Counted from the first letter of the stretch, positions 24,701 to 34,400 are shown. The stretch: 64,000 bases of DNA from Paenibacillus sp. 32352 (GCF_002042965.1 NZ_MZNT01000022.1:25616-89615), one strand, 5' to 3'. Notes: generated by a model not told the origin, from the sequence alone. Numbers and translations are program-made.

Positions 24701-25090
24701 GTGGATATACAGCTTATTATCAAAATTGTTGCTGTCGCTTGTCTGGTCTGGTTCCTGTATTCGCGCTTTGCAGGGGTCAAGGGATTAAAGACATTGAATT
24801 CCGATGACTTTCAGCAGGAGCTGAAGGAGAATCCGAATGCGCTGCTGGTCGACGTTCGTGAACCGGGAGAGGTCAAGCAGGGATTTATTCCCGGCGCCGT
24901 CAACATTCCGCTGACCCAGCTGAACCGAAGATGGGGAGAGATTCCCCGCGACAAAAGCGTTTATTTGTACTGCCGAAGCGGGATGAGAAGCAAGCAGGCG
25001 GCTCGCGTCCTGATTAGAAACGGCTTGCGCGATGTCGCTCATTTGCAGGGCGGAGTTGCGGCCTGGAAGGGCAAGCTTGTAGAGCAATAG
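24701..25090 (+). CDS. Membrane-anchored rhodanese (sulfurtransferase)
   Basis: A 129-residue protein with an N-terminal membrane helix (LIIKIVAVACLVWFLYSRF) and a single rhodanese domain (35-129). Active-site Cys91 is in the loop CRSGMRS, and the typical LLVDVREPGE and GAVNIPL motifs are present. It transfers sulfane sulfur from persulfides to acceptors. It starts at GTG 24701 with GGGGGAGG upstream. It is 24 bases behind the CstR-like gene and therefore probably induced by reactive sulfur species. Confidence 0.92.
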   Translation: MDIQLIIKIVAVACLVWFLYSRFAGVKGLKTLNSDDFQQELKENPNALLVDVREPGEVKQGFIPGAVNIPLTQLNRRWGEIPRDKSVYLYCRSGMRSKQAARVLIRNGLRDVAHLQGGVAAWKGKLVEQ

Positions 25091-25091
25091 G

Positions 25092-25113
25092 GAGGCCGTT
25101 AAGGCCTCTTTTT
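25092..25113 (+). terminator. Intrinsic terminator after rhodanese gene
   Basis: GAGGCC-gttaa-GGCCTC followed by Ts, directly behind the stop codon. Confidence 0.8.
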
Positions 25114-25138
25114 ATATTTCACAGCTCCCCGCAGAGGC

Positions 25139-25237
25139 CTTGATAGAGCTTGGGGCTGCGGCATTAGCTTTCATGCCTATGACCCCGACGGCAACAAGCT
25201 CCACCTGTGGGGCGGATGGCCGAAGAAGTTGCAATGA
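25139..25237 (+). pseudogene. C-terminal remnant of a glyoxalase/VOC-family protein
   Basis: The plus-strand frame from about 25142 reads DRAWGCGISFHAYDPDGNKL and ends HLWGGWPKK before TGA 25235-25237. A YDPDGN..HLW strand with an acidic/His metal-site end is the hallmark of the last beta-strands of vicinal-oxygen-chelate proteins. No start, promoter or N-terminal part is found, and the fragment lies after a terminator. It is a leftover of a deleted gene. Confidence 0.65.
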
Positions 25238-25268
25238 CAGCAGCCATGCTTGGCAGCCGCCGCAAGGA

Positions 25269-25310
25269 AAGATTAAAGGTCGCCCTCTCATGAGGACGAC
25301 CTTTAATCTT
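25269..25310 (-). terminator. Large hairpin downstream of TetR gene
   Basis: AAGATTAAAGGTCG-n-CCTC with GAGG-n-CGACCTTTAATCTT, a stem of about 18 bp. It is the probable terminator of the leftward TetR gene. Confidence 0.75.
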
Positions 25311-25325
25311 CTGGGCCAGTCTGGT

Positions 25326-25922
25326 TTAACGAGCCCGGACGATTCGTAATAATACTTCAATCTCAGGCTTTTTGTAGCCTGAACCCTCCTGCGCATTCAA
25401 TACCATGAGACCCGAGAGCACAGATAAGTAGGAGGAGATCAAATCCTCCAGCTGGCCTGCGGCAAGTTCTCCTGCCTCTTGCCCTTCCTTAAATAAGGGG
25501 AGCAGTTGATCGACGAAGGATTTCATCGAGTATTGCTCAACGAGCTGCCTTGCTTTGTCCGGCACGCCGTCCGACGTACGGGCTTGGTGAATCAGCATAA
25601 AGTAAGGCGCTCCGTTATCATCCAAAATATCTTCGGTTAGAGCTCTAATTTTGTCGAGCGGGGTACCTGGGAGCCCGTAAAGGCTGCGTATGGCGTCCTG
25701 CGATGCCAGCATAGCCTCTTGAACAAGAGTGTTGAACAGCTCCTCCTTGGATTTGAAGTAATGGTACAAGAGTCCGTGGCTGATTCCGGCTTCGGCTGCA
25801 ATCATGCTCATCTTCGTTCCGATGATGCCGCGCCGGGCAAAGACCTTGAGGGCAGCCGCTATGATTTGCTCCTTCCGTTCATCGCGGATTTGGTGTAGTT
25901 GTTCATCGTTTAAAGGCGCCAA
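25326..25922 (-). CDS. TetR-family repressor next to FAD monooxygenase
   Basis: A 198-residue repressor with an HTH at about residues 18-65 (MSMIAAEAGISHGLLYHYF) and a helical sensor domain. The frame starts at a TTG codon (25922) with AAAGGAATG upstream; the nearby ATGs are out of frame. It lies 88 bases downstream of the FAD-dependent oxidoreductase in the same direction. Three copies of a TetR-type dyad precede that oxidoreductase, so the regulator probably controls the pair. Confidence 0.88.
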   Translation of the reverse strand: MAPLNDEQLHQIRDERKEQIIAAALKVFARRGIIGTKMSMIAAEAGISHGLLYHYFKSKEELFNTLVQEAMLASQDAIRSLYGLPGTPLDKIRALTEDILDDNGAPYFMLIHQARTSDGVPDKARQLVEQYSMKSFVDQLLPLFKEGQEAGELAAGQLEDLISSYLSVLSGLMVLNAQEGSGYKKPEIEVLLRIVRAR

Positions 25923-26010
25923 TTGTCATTCATTCCTTTGCCATAATGGGCTTGCTGCTAATGTCTGATGAATTATCTACTTAGGAGTATACCATTTTTG
26001 GCCTTTTCTT

Positions 26011-27516
26011 TTAAGAAGCTTCTTGATTGGACGCTTCGGGATGAAGAGGGCGCGGTACAAAGACCTCCTGCGAAAATTGCGGCAGGATTTGCTCCAATGC
26101 GGCTTCCAGCGAATCGCCGAAACGTTGGTTCAGTTCGTCCAGCAGCCTTTTGCCGTCAGCCGTAGCTTGAAGCACAGTTCTTACCAGCTCAGGCTTCATA
26201 ATTTGTGCCGGTGATACGGATAGCGTGTTGACCGCCCAATACAACCCGAACAGCTCCCAGTTCTGCGTCCCCGTGGCATACTGCAGGAACAGAGCCGAAT
26301 ACCTTTTGCCCCAATCGATTCCTTTCAGAGGCTCGGTCCCGGCATATTCAACGCCTTCCCATTGCAAATCGTTGGCGCAATTCAGCCACCATGCGGGTTC
26401 AATGACCTGCTGCAATTGTTGAAGCACAGTTTGCTCAAAATGAGGCTGGGGATCAATCCACTGCCGCTGCAAGCAGCTTTGCAAGGTCTCTGCTTCGATG
26501 GCGGCGACTGTCATGCCCTGCCCGAAGATAGGATCATAGATGCAAAAGGCATCCCCTAATACCAGAAGACCGGCAGGCCACTCCGTCATTTGTTCGTAAT
26601 GGTGGCGGTACAGCTCCGGAACGCGGAATCCTCTTGGTGGAGCAAGCGGCTCCAGCTGCTGAAGAATGTTCGAAAGCATCGGGCTCGGCAGCTCTGCCAA
26701 CGCCTGATTAAACTGCTCCTCCTGAGTGGGAGGATAGTGACCGCCCGGCCGGTACAACAGTACCTCTGCAACCTGATGTTCAATAAAGGAAAAGCAGCCG
26801 GAGAAGGTTTTGTTCTCAGGGTCCCCTGCCATGACGATGACATCCCATTCATCCGCCAGATGGGTGAGATGGGGAGGCAGCTTATAACGGCGGGTACTGT
26901 ACCCGATATCGGCCTTCAGTACATCCGGAGCGGGGACATCGTAACCCATGCTTGTAAGCCAGGCCGGCAGCTTGGAGGAACGCCCGCTTGCATCGAATAC
27001 CATATCGGCATGTATGACGATGTCTTGCCCCTGTCGTCCGCGTTCACGAACCAGCACTCCTGTAATCTGGCCTCGATCTGGGGTAGACATAAGCTGGAGG
27101 ACATCATGACGAGCGAGCGAACGTACGTTGGCAATTTGCTTCACCCGTTCCCTAAGTACCCACTCCAGCGCGGCTCTGCTGAATTTGACATCATGACGCG
27201 GATATTTGCCAACCATGCTTCCGTATGGGTTCATATTGTGAACGGTCTTGTTGTAAGACGATGGGGAGCCGAGAGCCAATAAATCCTCTTCATAGCCGGG
27301 AAACAGGCGTGCCGTAATCTGCTTGCCCCGCATAGTGAAGCGATGGGGATGATAGGCCTGCGGAGTGCCGCTGCGCTCTCCCGGCCACTCAGGAAATTCG
27401 TCCTTGTCTACCATGATTACTTCTTCGTAGTAATCCGATACGACTCTCGCGGTCAGTAAGCCCGCAATGCTCCCGCCTATGATCACAGCTGTGCCCTTTT
27501 TTTGCATTTCTTTCAT
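26011..27516 (-). CDS. FAD-dependent monooxygenase/epoxidase-like oxidoreductase
   Basis: A 501-residue flavoprotein. The N-terminal dinucleotide-binding loop is AVIIGGSIAGLLTARVV, the conserved GD motif is LLVLGDAFCIYDPIFGQG, and FSRAALEWVLRERV lies between them. It belongs to the group of p-hydroxybenzoate-hydroxylase-fold enzymes that includes polyether epoxidases such as LasC. ATG 27516 follows AAGGAG and is preferred over the GTG at 27525, which overlaps that site. It is probably induced when its TetR repressor binds an aromatic or lipophilic compound; the reaction is not known. Confidence 0.88.
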   Translation of the reverse strand: MKEMQKKGTAVIIGGSIAGLLTARVVSDYYEEVIMVDKDEFPEWPGERSGTPQAYHPHRFTMRGKQITARLFPGYEEDLLALGSPSSYNKTVHNMNPYGSMVGKYPRHDVKFSRAALEWVLRERVKQIANVRSLARHDVLQLMSTPDRGQITGVLVRERGRQGQDIVIHADMVFDASGRSSKLPAWLTSMGYDVPAPDVLKADIGYSTRRYKLPPHLTHLADEWDVIVMAGDPENKTFSGCFSFIEHQVAEVLLYRPGGHYPPTQEEQFNQALAELPSPMLSNILQQLEPLAPPRGFRVPELYRHHYEQMTEWPAGLLVLGDAFCIYDPIFGQGMTVAAIEAETLQSCLQRQWIDPQPHFEQTVLQQLQQVIEPAWWLNCANDLQWEGVEYAGTEPLKGIDWGKRYSALFLQYATGTQNWELFGLYWAVNTLSVSPAQIMKPELVRTVLQATADGKRLLDELNQRFGDSLEAALEQILPQFSQEVFVPRPLHPEASNQEAS

Positions 27517-27541
27517 AAGTATCACTCCTTCGAAATTTTAG

Positions 27542-27636
27542 ATTGATTTAATCAGTCAATATCAGGATAAAAATAAAGATTGACTTGTTTAGTCAATACT
27601 GAGGCGAAATAATATAGATTGATTCATTCAGTCAAC
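27542..27636. promoter_or_regulatory. Three-copy TetR operator array
   Basis: 19-bp dyads of the form ATTGA(C/T)T-N5-AGTCAA(T/C) lie at 27542-27560, 27579-27597 and 27618-27636, with starts 37 and 39 bp apart. They cover the promoter region of the leftward FAD monooxygenase. TTGACT within the copies can also serve as -35 elements. Confidence 0.8.
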
Positions 27637-27792
27637 ATTAGAATACAGTACGAATCTCCAGCTGTCAATAGGCTGCTGCGCTGGAAACAATCATGTAATA
27701 CTTGATGGAAGGAATGAGCATATTATGACTGTTGCTTTTTTTAGCAAGGGCTCCCGTTTTTTCTAATAGCTTCATGATTTGAGGTGGATAAA

Positions 27793-28431
27793 ATGCTGCA
27801 GATCAATTGTGATGTGTCCCCCATGAAAGAAGAGCTTAAACTGCATTTGAAGCAAATCGCGGACCAAATTCACCGCAGCCTGGAAGATATCAATAACGAA
27901 GACCATTGCTTGCTAAGCCAGTTTGATGAGATTCGGGATTCGTTCAATAAGATGGAGTCGATAGCGGCTTCCTTTTATTTGCAGTGCTACTTGTCCTCCT
28001 TTACGAATAACTATTTGGATCTGTCCGTCAGCATCCAACACTTGTCTGAGCGAAGACACGGGGCGCTGATTGTAGTGGAAAGAAAAGATCCGCTGGACAT
28101 GTTCCTGCATTCCGGTATTCCCCTCGAAGCGACCTTGACCAGCTCGCTCCTGGAGTCGGTGTTCTTCCCTGGAAGTCCGCTTCACGATGGAGCGGTGCTG
28201 GTCCGCTCTGACCGTATTGTATCGGCGGCGAACGTCCTCCCTGTATCCCATATTGCCGTAGACAAAAAACTCGGCACCCGCCATAGGGCAGCGATAGGCC
28301 TTACGGAAGTTACGGATGCGCTCGTTCTTGTCGTATCGGAGGAAACGGGTAAAACCTCGTTTGCATTCAAGGGGACGCTGCACCCCATTAATGCCGTCGA
28401 TGCTATTGTTGAAATGGAGAAGGCACGGTAA
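27793..28431 (+). CDS. cdaS: CdaS-type diadenylate cyclase
   Basis: Makes cyclic di-AMP from two ATP. The 212-residue protein has an N-terminal two-helix autoinhibitory region (about 1-60, MKEELKLHLKQIADQIHRSL) and a DAC (DisA_N) domain with the catalytic DGA motif at Asp132-Gly133-Ala134 (PLHDGAVLV) and RHR at 163-165 (GTRHRAAIG). There is no membrane segment, and together with the length this points to the sporulation-linked CdaS class rather than CdaA or DisA. ATG 27793 follows GAGGTGG at 5 bases; GTG 27784 overlaps that site. It is monocistronic. A c-di-AMP riboswitch lies 27 kb away at 54588. Confidence 0.93.
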   Translation: MLQINCDVSPMKEELKLHLKQIADQIHRSLEDINNEDHCLLSQFDEIRDSFNKMESIAASFYLQCYLSSFTNNYLDLSVSIQHLSERRHGALIVVERKDPLDMFLHSGIPLEATLTSSLLESVFFPGSPLHDGAVLVRSDRIVSAANVLPVSHIAVDKKLGTRHRAAIGLTEVTDALVLVVSEETGKTSFAFKGTLHPINAVDAIVEMEKAR

Positions 28432-28458
28432 TTTTCAATGAGACAAGCAGCACATAAA

Positions 28459-28503
28459 AAAAGCATCTCGTGCACGCCAAGGCGTTCATGGGATGCTTTT
28501 CAT
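28459..28503 (+). terminator. Intrinsic terminator after cdaS
   Basis: AAAAGCATCTC with GGGATGCTTTT, T-tailed; also usable for the converging gene. Confidence 0.75.
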
Positions 28504-28551
28504 TTTGGCTAAGGCATAAGAACCATTCAGCGATCCGACGTTCAACCGTCT

Positions 28552-28974
28552 TTATACCCGGTAAAAATCGCCTCTCCACTGGGTGACTGCCTTCTTAATA
28601 TCGGCTGGCGTTAGGCTCTTATTGACCGCCTGCTCACATAGCGCGGGGAACTGTTCGTCACCGGCAAAGCGCAGCGCTACGATTTGTCTGATGGTAAGAC
28701 GCGGATTCAGCGGCTTGCCTGTCAGCAGATAATGGCGGAAGTTCTCTTCGCCGCGGATGATGCGGTCCTGCAGCTTCGCAGCATAGGTTCTGGTCAGGAT
28801 AACGGTAACCAATAGACCAATCGAAGCGAGAACGGTAAGTACGGAAACCCAGGAGAACGAAGTAATGAGATACACCACGCTGCCGATAAGGGTAATAAGG
28901 GCCAAGGGCGCGCCGATGAAGTGGAACAGCGGATGAACTCTTTTGTGATTATGGTAATTTTGCTCTTGCGGCAT
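28552..28974 (-). CDS. Two-helix membrane protein (DUF6526-like)
   Basis: A 140-residue protein with a hydrophilic start (MPQEQNYHNHKRVHPLFHF), two membrane helices (about 20-60, LALITLIGSVVYLITSFSW and VLTVLASIGLLVTVIL) and a cytoplasmic tail (LQDRIIRGEENFRHYLLTG, then QIVALRFAGDEQFPALCEQ). The start pattern and tail match a widespread DUF6526-type family of unknown role. GGAG precedes ATG 28974. It is monocistronic. Confidence 0.75.
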   Translation of the reverse strand: MPQEQNYHNHKRVHPLFHFIGAPLALITLIGSVVYLITSFSWVSVLTVLASIGLLVTVILTRTYAAKLQDRIIRGEENFRHYLLTGKPLNPRLTIRQIVALRFAGDEQFPALCEQAVNKSLTPADIKKAVTQWRGDFYRV

Positions 28975-29089
28975 GAATAATCTCCTTTCTGTTTTTAAGA
29001 GAGTTTTGAATATTCTATTCTACTGCGGAGGGGATATTCCTGTCTCGGAAGAGGGAGTATCCTGAAGAAAATTGGATTAAGATATTTTG

Positions 29090-29170
29090 ACCTTATAGGT
29101 TTCAAAAATTTCGTGCCTGTTGTTCGCAAAGTACCTGTACCAGCTTCGAAGCCAGACTCCCTTTTGTGGG
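29090..29170 (+). repeat. Dispersed structured intergenic repeat, copy A
   Basis: Shared blocks in order: TTATAGG, AAATTTCG, GCAAAGTACCTG, GCTTCGAAGCC, CTTTTGTGGG. Two further copies lie at 47963 and 63819. It lies in the 314-base gap upstream of the chemoreceptor, which otherwise holds no gene. Confidence 0.75.
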
Positions 29171-29288
29171 TCATGCATATAAGTTTTTTAGAAATTGCTG
29201 TCGAATTTAAGAGGTTAAGATCTTGTGATGTCGAATGAAAAAGGAAATATCGGATACAAAACGGGAAGGTTTCGGAGGGAGCGACAGC

Positions 29289-31289
29289 ATGAGAAAAAGC
29301 AACCGTATCATTTCTTTAAAAACGAAATTCACAGTATTTTTATTGCTGTTAACGGCTATACCGGTAATCGTTGTGGCTGGAATTATGATGACTTTGTATA
29401 CGCAGGTGGTAAGAGCGGGTCTGGAGCATCAGCAGCAGGCAGTGGCTTCCGCGAATGCGGTTCAACTAAACTCCTTTCTTGACTGGAAGGCTAAGGCCAT
29501 GGAAAGCATGGTCAATACATATCGCAAGGACTTTTTGGAAGGGGATAGAAAGAGGATATTAGAGCTTCTCCAGGGTATGAAGGCGATGAGTCCGGATGTC
29601 AAATCCTTTACCTATGCCTCCGAATCAGGGAAGTCCTTCGATGATAAAGGAAATGAACTTGATCTGTCCGGTTTTAATAACTTCAAGCGGATCAGACAGG
29701 AAAAATCGTTAGGGATATCCGATATTTTGCCGGATGGCAATACGAAGGAAAATATTATTCTCATGGACTTTCCGCTGACAGGCAGCAACGGAGAATTACG
29801 CGGTCTTATTCAAGCGGTTGTGGCGCCGGGAAACATTCTGGAGGATTTGAACCGCAACAAAATTGGTACGACCAGCACAGCCTTTTTGCTTTCAAAAACC
29901 GGCAATTACCTTGCCCATCCATCCCAGGAACGAATCGGCAAGGAGCTTAAGAGCTTTGAGAACGAGTCAACCGCACAAGTATTCAACGAGAACGTATTGA
30001 AGAATAAGTCGGGGGAAGTTCACTATTCCGGGACGGACGGAAAGCAGCAGGCAGCCTCCTTCGCTGAAGTGGAGTTAACCGGCTGGAGGGTAGTCGTCGC
30101 CAATGATGAAGCGGATCTCATGAGCGGAATTAAACAATCCAACACAACCGTGTTTATAGTGACCGTCATATGCCTGCTGGCAGTAGCCGTATTGGCTTAC
30201 TTCGCAGCTTCCTATGTGCTTAAGCCCATCTTCCTCATGACGAAACTGATGAAAAGAGCGGCTGGCGGCGATCTGACGGATCGCTTGAATCCCAAAGGCC
30301 ATGATGAACTGCAGCAGCTGATGCGCCATATGGATGAGATGATGGAGTCGTTCAAGTTTACATTGATGAAGCTTTCTGAGGCAGTACAGCATACAGCAGC
30401 ATCGTCAGAGCAGTTAACAGCTATCGCCTCCAGCTCCGTAAGCGCTTCACAAAGCACAGCAAGATCGGCTGAGGAGGTAACGCATGGTGTTCAAACGCAA
30501 TATGAGGGGTCAGCGCAGTCTGCATTGGCTATGGAAGAGATGGCGGCCGGCATCCAGAGAATAGCCGAATCCTCCGGCATCGTCAATGAAAACGCCCAGC
30601 ATGTAAGCAAACAAGTCGTACAGGGGTCAACGATCGTTCAAGAAGCGGTTCATCAGATTACAAATGTAAGTACTGCTGTACAAAGAACGGCCCAGACCGT
30701 ACACACATTGGAAGCGAGATCGAATGAAATCAATCAGATTGTCAGCTATATCTCGGAGATCGCTAATCAAACGAATCTTTTGGCCCTGAACGCGTCGATT
30801 GAAGCGGCCAGAGCCGGTGAACACGGAAGAGGCTTCGCCGTAGTGGCAGGGGAAGTCAAAAAGCTGGCAGAGCAGACAACGCAAGCAACCGGATCGATTG
30901 CAGGGATGCTTCTCGAAATTCAGGCATCCACTTCCGAAACGTCCAAAGCTATTGCAGAAGGAATCATTGAGGTTCAAACGAGTGTCAGCCAGGTTGAAAA
31001 GGTGGGTGAGGTATTCGTCTCTGTTGTAAATGCTGTGGAAGGGGTCACGGCACAAATCGAAGAGGTCTCAGCAGCTACCGAGGAGCTGTCCGCCAGTACG
31101 CAGGAGGTTTCGGCGACCATGAATGAGATTGTCGGCATTGCCAAACACTCACTTGGAGAGATGCAGCAAATTACCAAGCGCGCTGCAGACCAGCATGAAT
31201 CCATGGGCGAAATTTCGGCCGCCTCAGAGTCTTTAAGCACAATGGCAGCAGAGCTGCAGGAATTAGTGTTGAAATTTAAACTAGTCTAG
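29289..31289 (+). CDS. Methyl-accepting chemotaxis protein
   Basis: A 666-residue membrane chemoreceptor. The start at 29289 follows GGAGGGAG and is preferred over 29235. TM1 lies at about 14-36 (FTVFLLLLTAIPVIVVAGIM). An extracellular dCache-like sensor (about 37-283), TM2 at about 284-310, HAMP to about 362 and a long cytoplasmic signalling coiled coil follow. The highly conserved CheA/CheW-binding tip near residue 491 is visible (NQTNLLALNASIEAARAGEH). The ligand is unknown. Its place just before a polysaccharide-use locus may hint at chemotaxis to sugars, but a terminator separates them. Confidence 0.95.
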   Translation: MRKSNRIISLKTKFTVFLLLLTAIPVIVVAGIMMTLYTQVVRAGLEHQQQAVASANAVQLNSFLDWKAKAMESMVNTYRKDFLEGDRKRILELLQGMKAMSPDVKSFTYASESGKSFDDKGNELDLSGFNNFKRIRQEKSLGISDILPDGNTKENIILMDFPLTGSNGELRGLIQAVVAPGNILEDLNRNKIGTTSTAFLLSKTGNYLAHPSQERIGKELKSFENESTAQVFNENVLKNKSGEVHYSGTDGKQQAASFAEVELTGWRVVVANDEADLMSGIKQSNTTVFIVTVICLLAVAVLAYFAASYVLKPIFLMTKLMKRAAGGDLTDRLNPKGHDELQQLMRHMDEMMESFKFTLMKLSEAVQHTAASSEQLTAIASSSVSASQSTARSAEEVTHGVQTQYEGSAQSALAMEEMAAGIQRIAESSGIVNENAQHVSKQVVQGSTIVQEAVHQITNVSTAVQRTAQTVHTLEARSNEINQIVSYISEIANQTNLLALNASIEAARAGEHGRGFAVVAGEVKKLAEQTTQATGSIAGMLLEIQASTSETSKAIAEGIIEVQTSVSQVEKVGEVFVSVVNAVEGVTAQIEEVSAATEELSASTQEVSATMNEIVGIAKHSLGEMQQITKRAADQHESMGEISAASESLSTMAAELQELVLKFKLV

Positions 31290-31296
31290 AAAAGCA

Positions 31297-31324
31297 GGGG
31301 CAGGTCGTTGGGACCTGTCCTTTT
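31297..31324 (+). terminator. Intrinsic terminator after chemoreceptor
   Basis: GGGGCAGGTC with GACCTGTCC and TTTT. Confidence 0.8.
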
Positions 31325-31338
31325 GAATTTGGACAGAT

Positions 31339-31435
31339 TTAACGTTTCCCGAGTCCAAGGGACCATAAGTAAAAAAGAAATTATACAATCATATAAAAAT
31401 ATTAAACGTTAAAAGAACGGGCTAATCCTTATAAT
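31339..31435 (+). promoter_or_regulatory. Promoter region of SLH/GH28 gene with 9-bp inverted repeat
   Basis: A perfect TATAAT lies at 31430-31435 without a good -35. The arm AAACGTTAA (31404-31412) covers the -35 position, and its exact inverse TTAACGTTT lies at 31339-31347. A weak -35 plus upstream dyad fits activation by a regulator, such as the AraC-type protein at 43972. Confidence 0.5.
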
Positions 31436-31465
31436 GAAACTATTACGGATAAAGGGGGATTAGTC

Positions 31466-34400
31466 ATGCTATGCAAGACGAAGAAAACGCTCGCTTCGTT
31501 CCTGTCATTATCGATGGTGTTCTCGATGGCGACGACAGGAATGACGGCCTATGCTAAGACTGCAGACTTAGCGGACTCCACAGTCAAAGTATCATTCTCG
31601 GATGTTTCCAATCATTGGGCGTCGAGAGAGATTGGCAGCTGGTCTCAGAAAGGCGTTATTAACGGCTATGAGGATGGGACGTTCAAGCCGGATGTGCCTA
31701 TTTCGAGGGCGGAATTTGTCTCTGTAGTAAATCGGGTTTTCGCGTATTCAAGTGAATCGGCTCAAAGGTTTCCTGACGTAGCTTCCAGCGCCTGGTATGC
31801 AAAGGATCTATCCAGAGCCGCAGCTGCCGGAATCGTAGCTGGGGATGATAAGGGGAACTTCAATCCGGATGCTCAGATTAGCCGGCAGGAAGCGGCGGTG
31901 GTCCTTGCCCGGGCATTTGATTTGAAGGCGAAGGATCCAAAGGCGTCGGACCGTTTTTCCGATGCCGGGGCTATAGCGAGCTGGAGCAAGGAATATGTCA
32001 ATGCATTGACAGAAGGCGGGTACGTCACTGGTCGCGAGAATGGCCGATTCGATCCGTTGGCCAGCATTACAAGAGCGGAATTCGTGAAGATGATGGACAG
32101 TGTGGCCGGCGAATTGAAGTCCGCAGCGGGGACTTATACCGGAGACGTGAGCTCGAATCTGGTTATTAACACCAAAGACGTAACCTTGAAAGACATGAAT
32201 ATCTCAGGCGATTTGTTTATTACTCCAGGTGTCGGAGAGGGCAATGTGTCCCTGGAGCATGTCACCGTCAAAGGCCGTACGGTCGTCCGGGGCGGAGGCG
32301 AGCACAGCATTGTCATTGATAATTCCAAGCTGGCAGGGACATTGCTCGTTCAGAAGTACGACGGCAAGGTTCGTATCCTTATGCAAGGAACATCGGAAAT
32401 ACCTTACGTAGAGCTGATTTCCGGGGCGATCTTGGAAACGGCAGATACAAATGGAAAAGGCTTCGGCACTGTTCAAGTAGTCGGTACGAAGACGGCCGAA
32501 CAGCCCGTTAAACTAAGTGGACAATTTAACCAGGTTGCCATTGAAGCTCCAGGAGTGACGGTACAGCTGACGAAGGGCTCCATCGATACGATCGATGTGC
32601 AAGAGAAGGCGGTCGGCTCCAGCGTGAGGATGCTGGACGGAAATGTGGGCCAGCTTAACGTTTGGACAAAGGCACTGATTGAGCTTTTGGGTGGAAAAGT
32701 GACGGGTATCGGCATACAAAAATCGGCGGCTGGCACATCCGTACAAATGGCCTCAGGTTCGACCGTGACGAAATTCCAGATCGATGCGCCGGTGGAAATT
32801 AAAGGACCGGGTAAAATTGAAACCGCTTTAATTAATGCGGATGACGTGAAAATAGAATCTAAACCAACTAACGTGGTCGTGGCAGATGGGGTTAAGACGG
32901 ATCTTAACACACCGGCAGCAGCAGGCGGTACCTCCTCACGGAGAAGCTCGGGCAATCCCATTCTCAGCAGGACGGCGGCAATGGTTGCGGAGAGCATTAC
33001 CGCGATAACCCCTCCGTTGAAGGATGTCACTGCTCTGGCGCTGCCTACTGTACCGCCAGGGTTCGCTGTGGCGATCAAGACGTCAAGCAACCCGGGCGTA
33101 ATTGCACTTGACGGATCGATTGTTCCGCCTAAGGAGGAGACAACAGTCCGTCTAGTATTGGAGGTCACAAGACTATTGGATAACACGAAAGCTGACACGG
33201 CAAGCCTAGAGGTTGTCGTCCCTGCCAAAAGTGTAGTGCAGCAAACAGCAGCTGAAGTGGCAAAGTCGATAACCTCGATTGCCGCGCCACCGCAGGATGC
33301 TGCGGTACTGACGCTGCCGATCGTACCGCCGGGGTTCGCTGTTGCGGTCAAATCAACAAGTGACCCGAGCGTCATAGCTCTAGACGGAACGATCGTGCCG
33401 CCGGCAGCCCAGACTACGGTAAATCTTGTACTGGAAGTAACGAGATTGTCCGACAACACGAAAGCCGACACGGCAAGCCTAGAGGTTGTCGTCCCTGCCA
33501 AAAGTATAGTGCAGCAAACAGCAGCCGATGTGGCAAAGTCGATAACCTCGATTGCCGCGCCACCGCAGGATGCTGCGGTACTGACGCTGCCGACCGTACC
33601 GCCGGGGTTCGCTGTTGCGATCAAATCATCAAGTGACCCGAACGTCATAGCTCTTGATGGAACGGTCATGCCGCCGGCAGCTCAGACTATGGTAAATCTC
33701 GTACTGGAAGTAACGAGATTGTCCGACAATACGAAAGCCGATACGGCAAGTTTGGAGGTTGTCGTCCCAGTGAAAAGCGCGCCGACAGATATTCAACTAA
33801 AAGGAGGGGATTACAACTATATTAACGATATTACCGATGGCGTGATCCATATTACCTCCGGCAATACTTATATTTATACAGTGGATACGGCTGAAGGGGC
33901 GGGTCTTACTACGCTGACAGTCAATACCGTAGAAGAATTGCTGAACCAAATCACCGCCAAGACCTCTGCCGCCCAATCCTACGCAGTCAAGGGAGCGAAT
34001 GGTCAAGCCAAATCAATGACAGATCCTGTGGCACAAGGGGATGTGTTAACGGTAACCGCAGGCCAGGCAGCCCGCGACTACACGGTTAACTTCATCAAAG
34101 GCGCGTTAAGAGGAAAGATGGAGCTTGTCCAAAACACGATAACGGCCGATACGCCGTCCGATGTGGTGTTGAATTTTTTTGCAGGGATGAGAAGTCCGGC
34201 AACGGAGGTTGTGCTTAAGGTTCCGCAGGGAGTTGGAGTCACGATGGATAACACCTCCGTAAACGTGATCGGAAGAGGGAAAGTTAAGCTATCCGAGCTT
34301 GCAACGCAATCCATAGGCCGAACGGGAGCGGGATACCGGTTTCAGCAGGTGGGTACGGTGACCATTGATCATCAAGAGGACGGAAGCCAGGTTCTCAACT

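Noticed and set aside
26590..27282. 230-codon plus-strand frame opposite the FAD monooxygenase
   Set aside because: It is antisense to clear GGSIAG/GD-motif coding sequence and lacks a ribosome site.
32473..33669. 398-codon minus-strand frame inside the giant SLH gene
   Set aside because: It lies fully antisense to the tandem repeats; its regular sequence only mirrors the 273-bp repeats.
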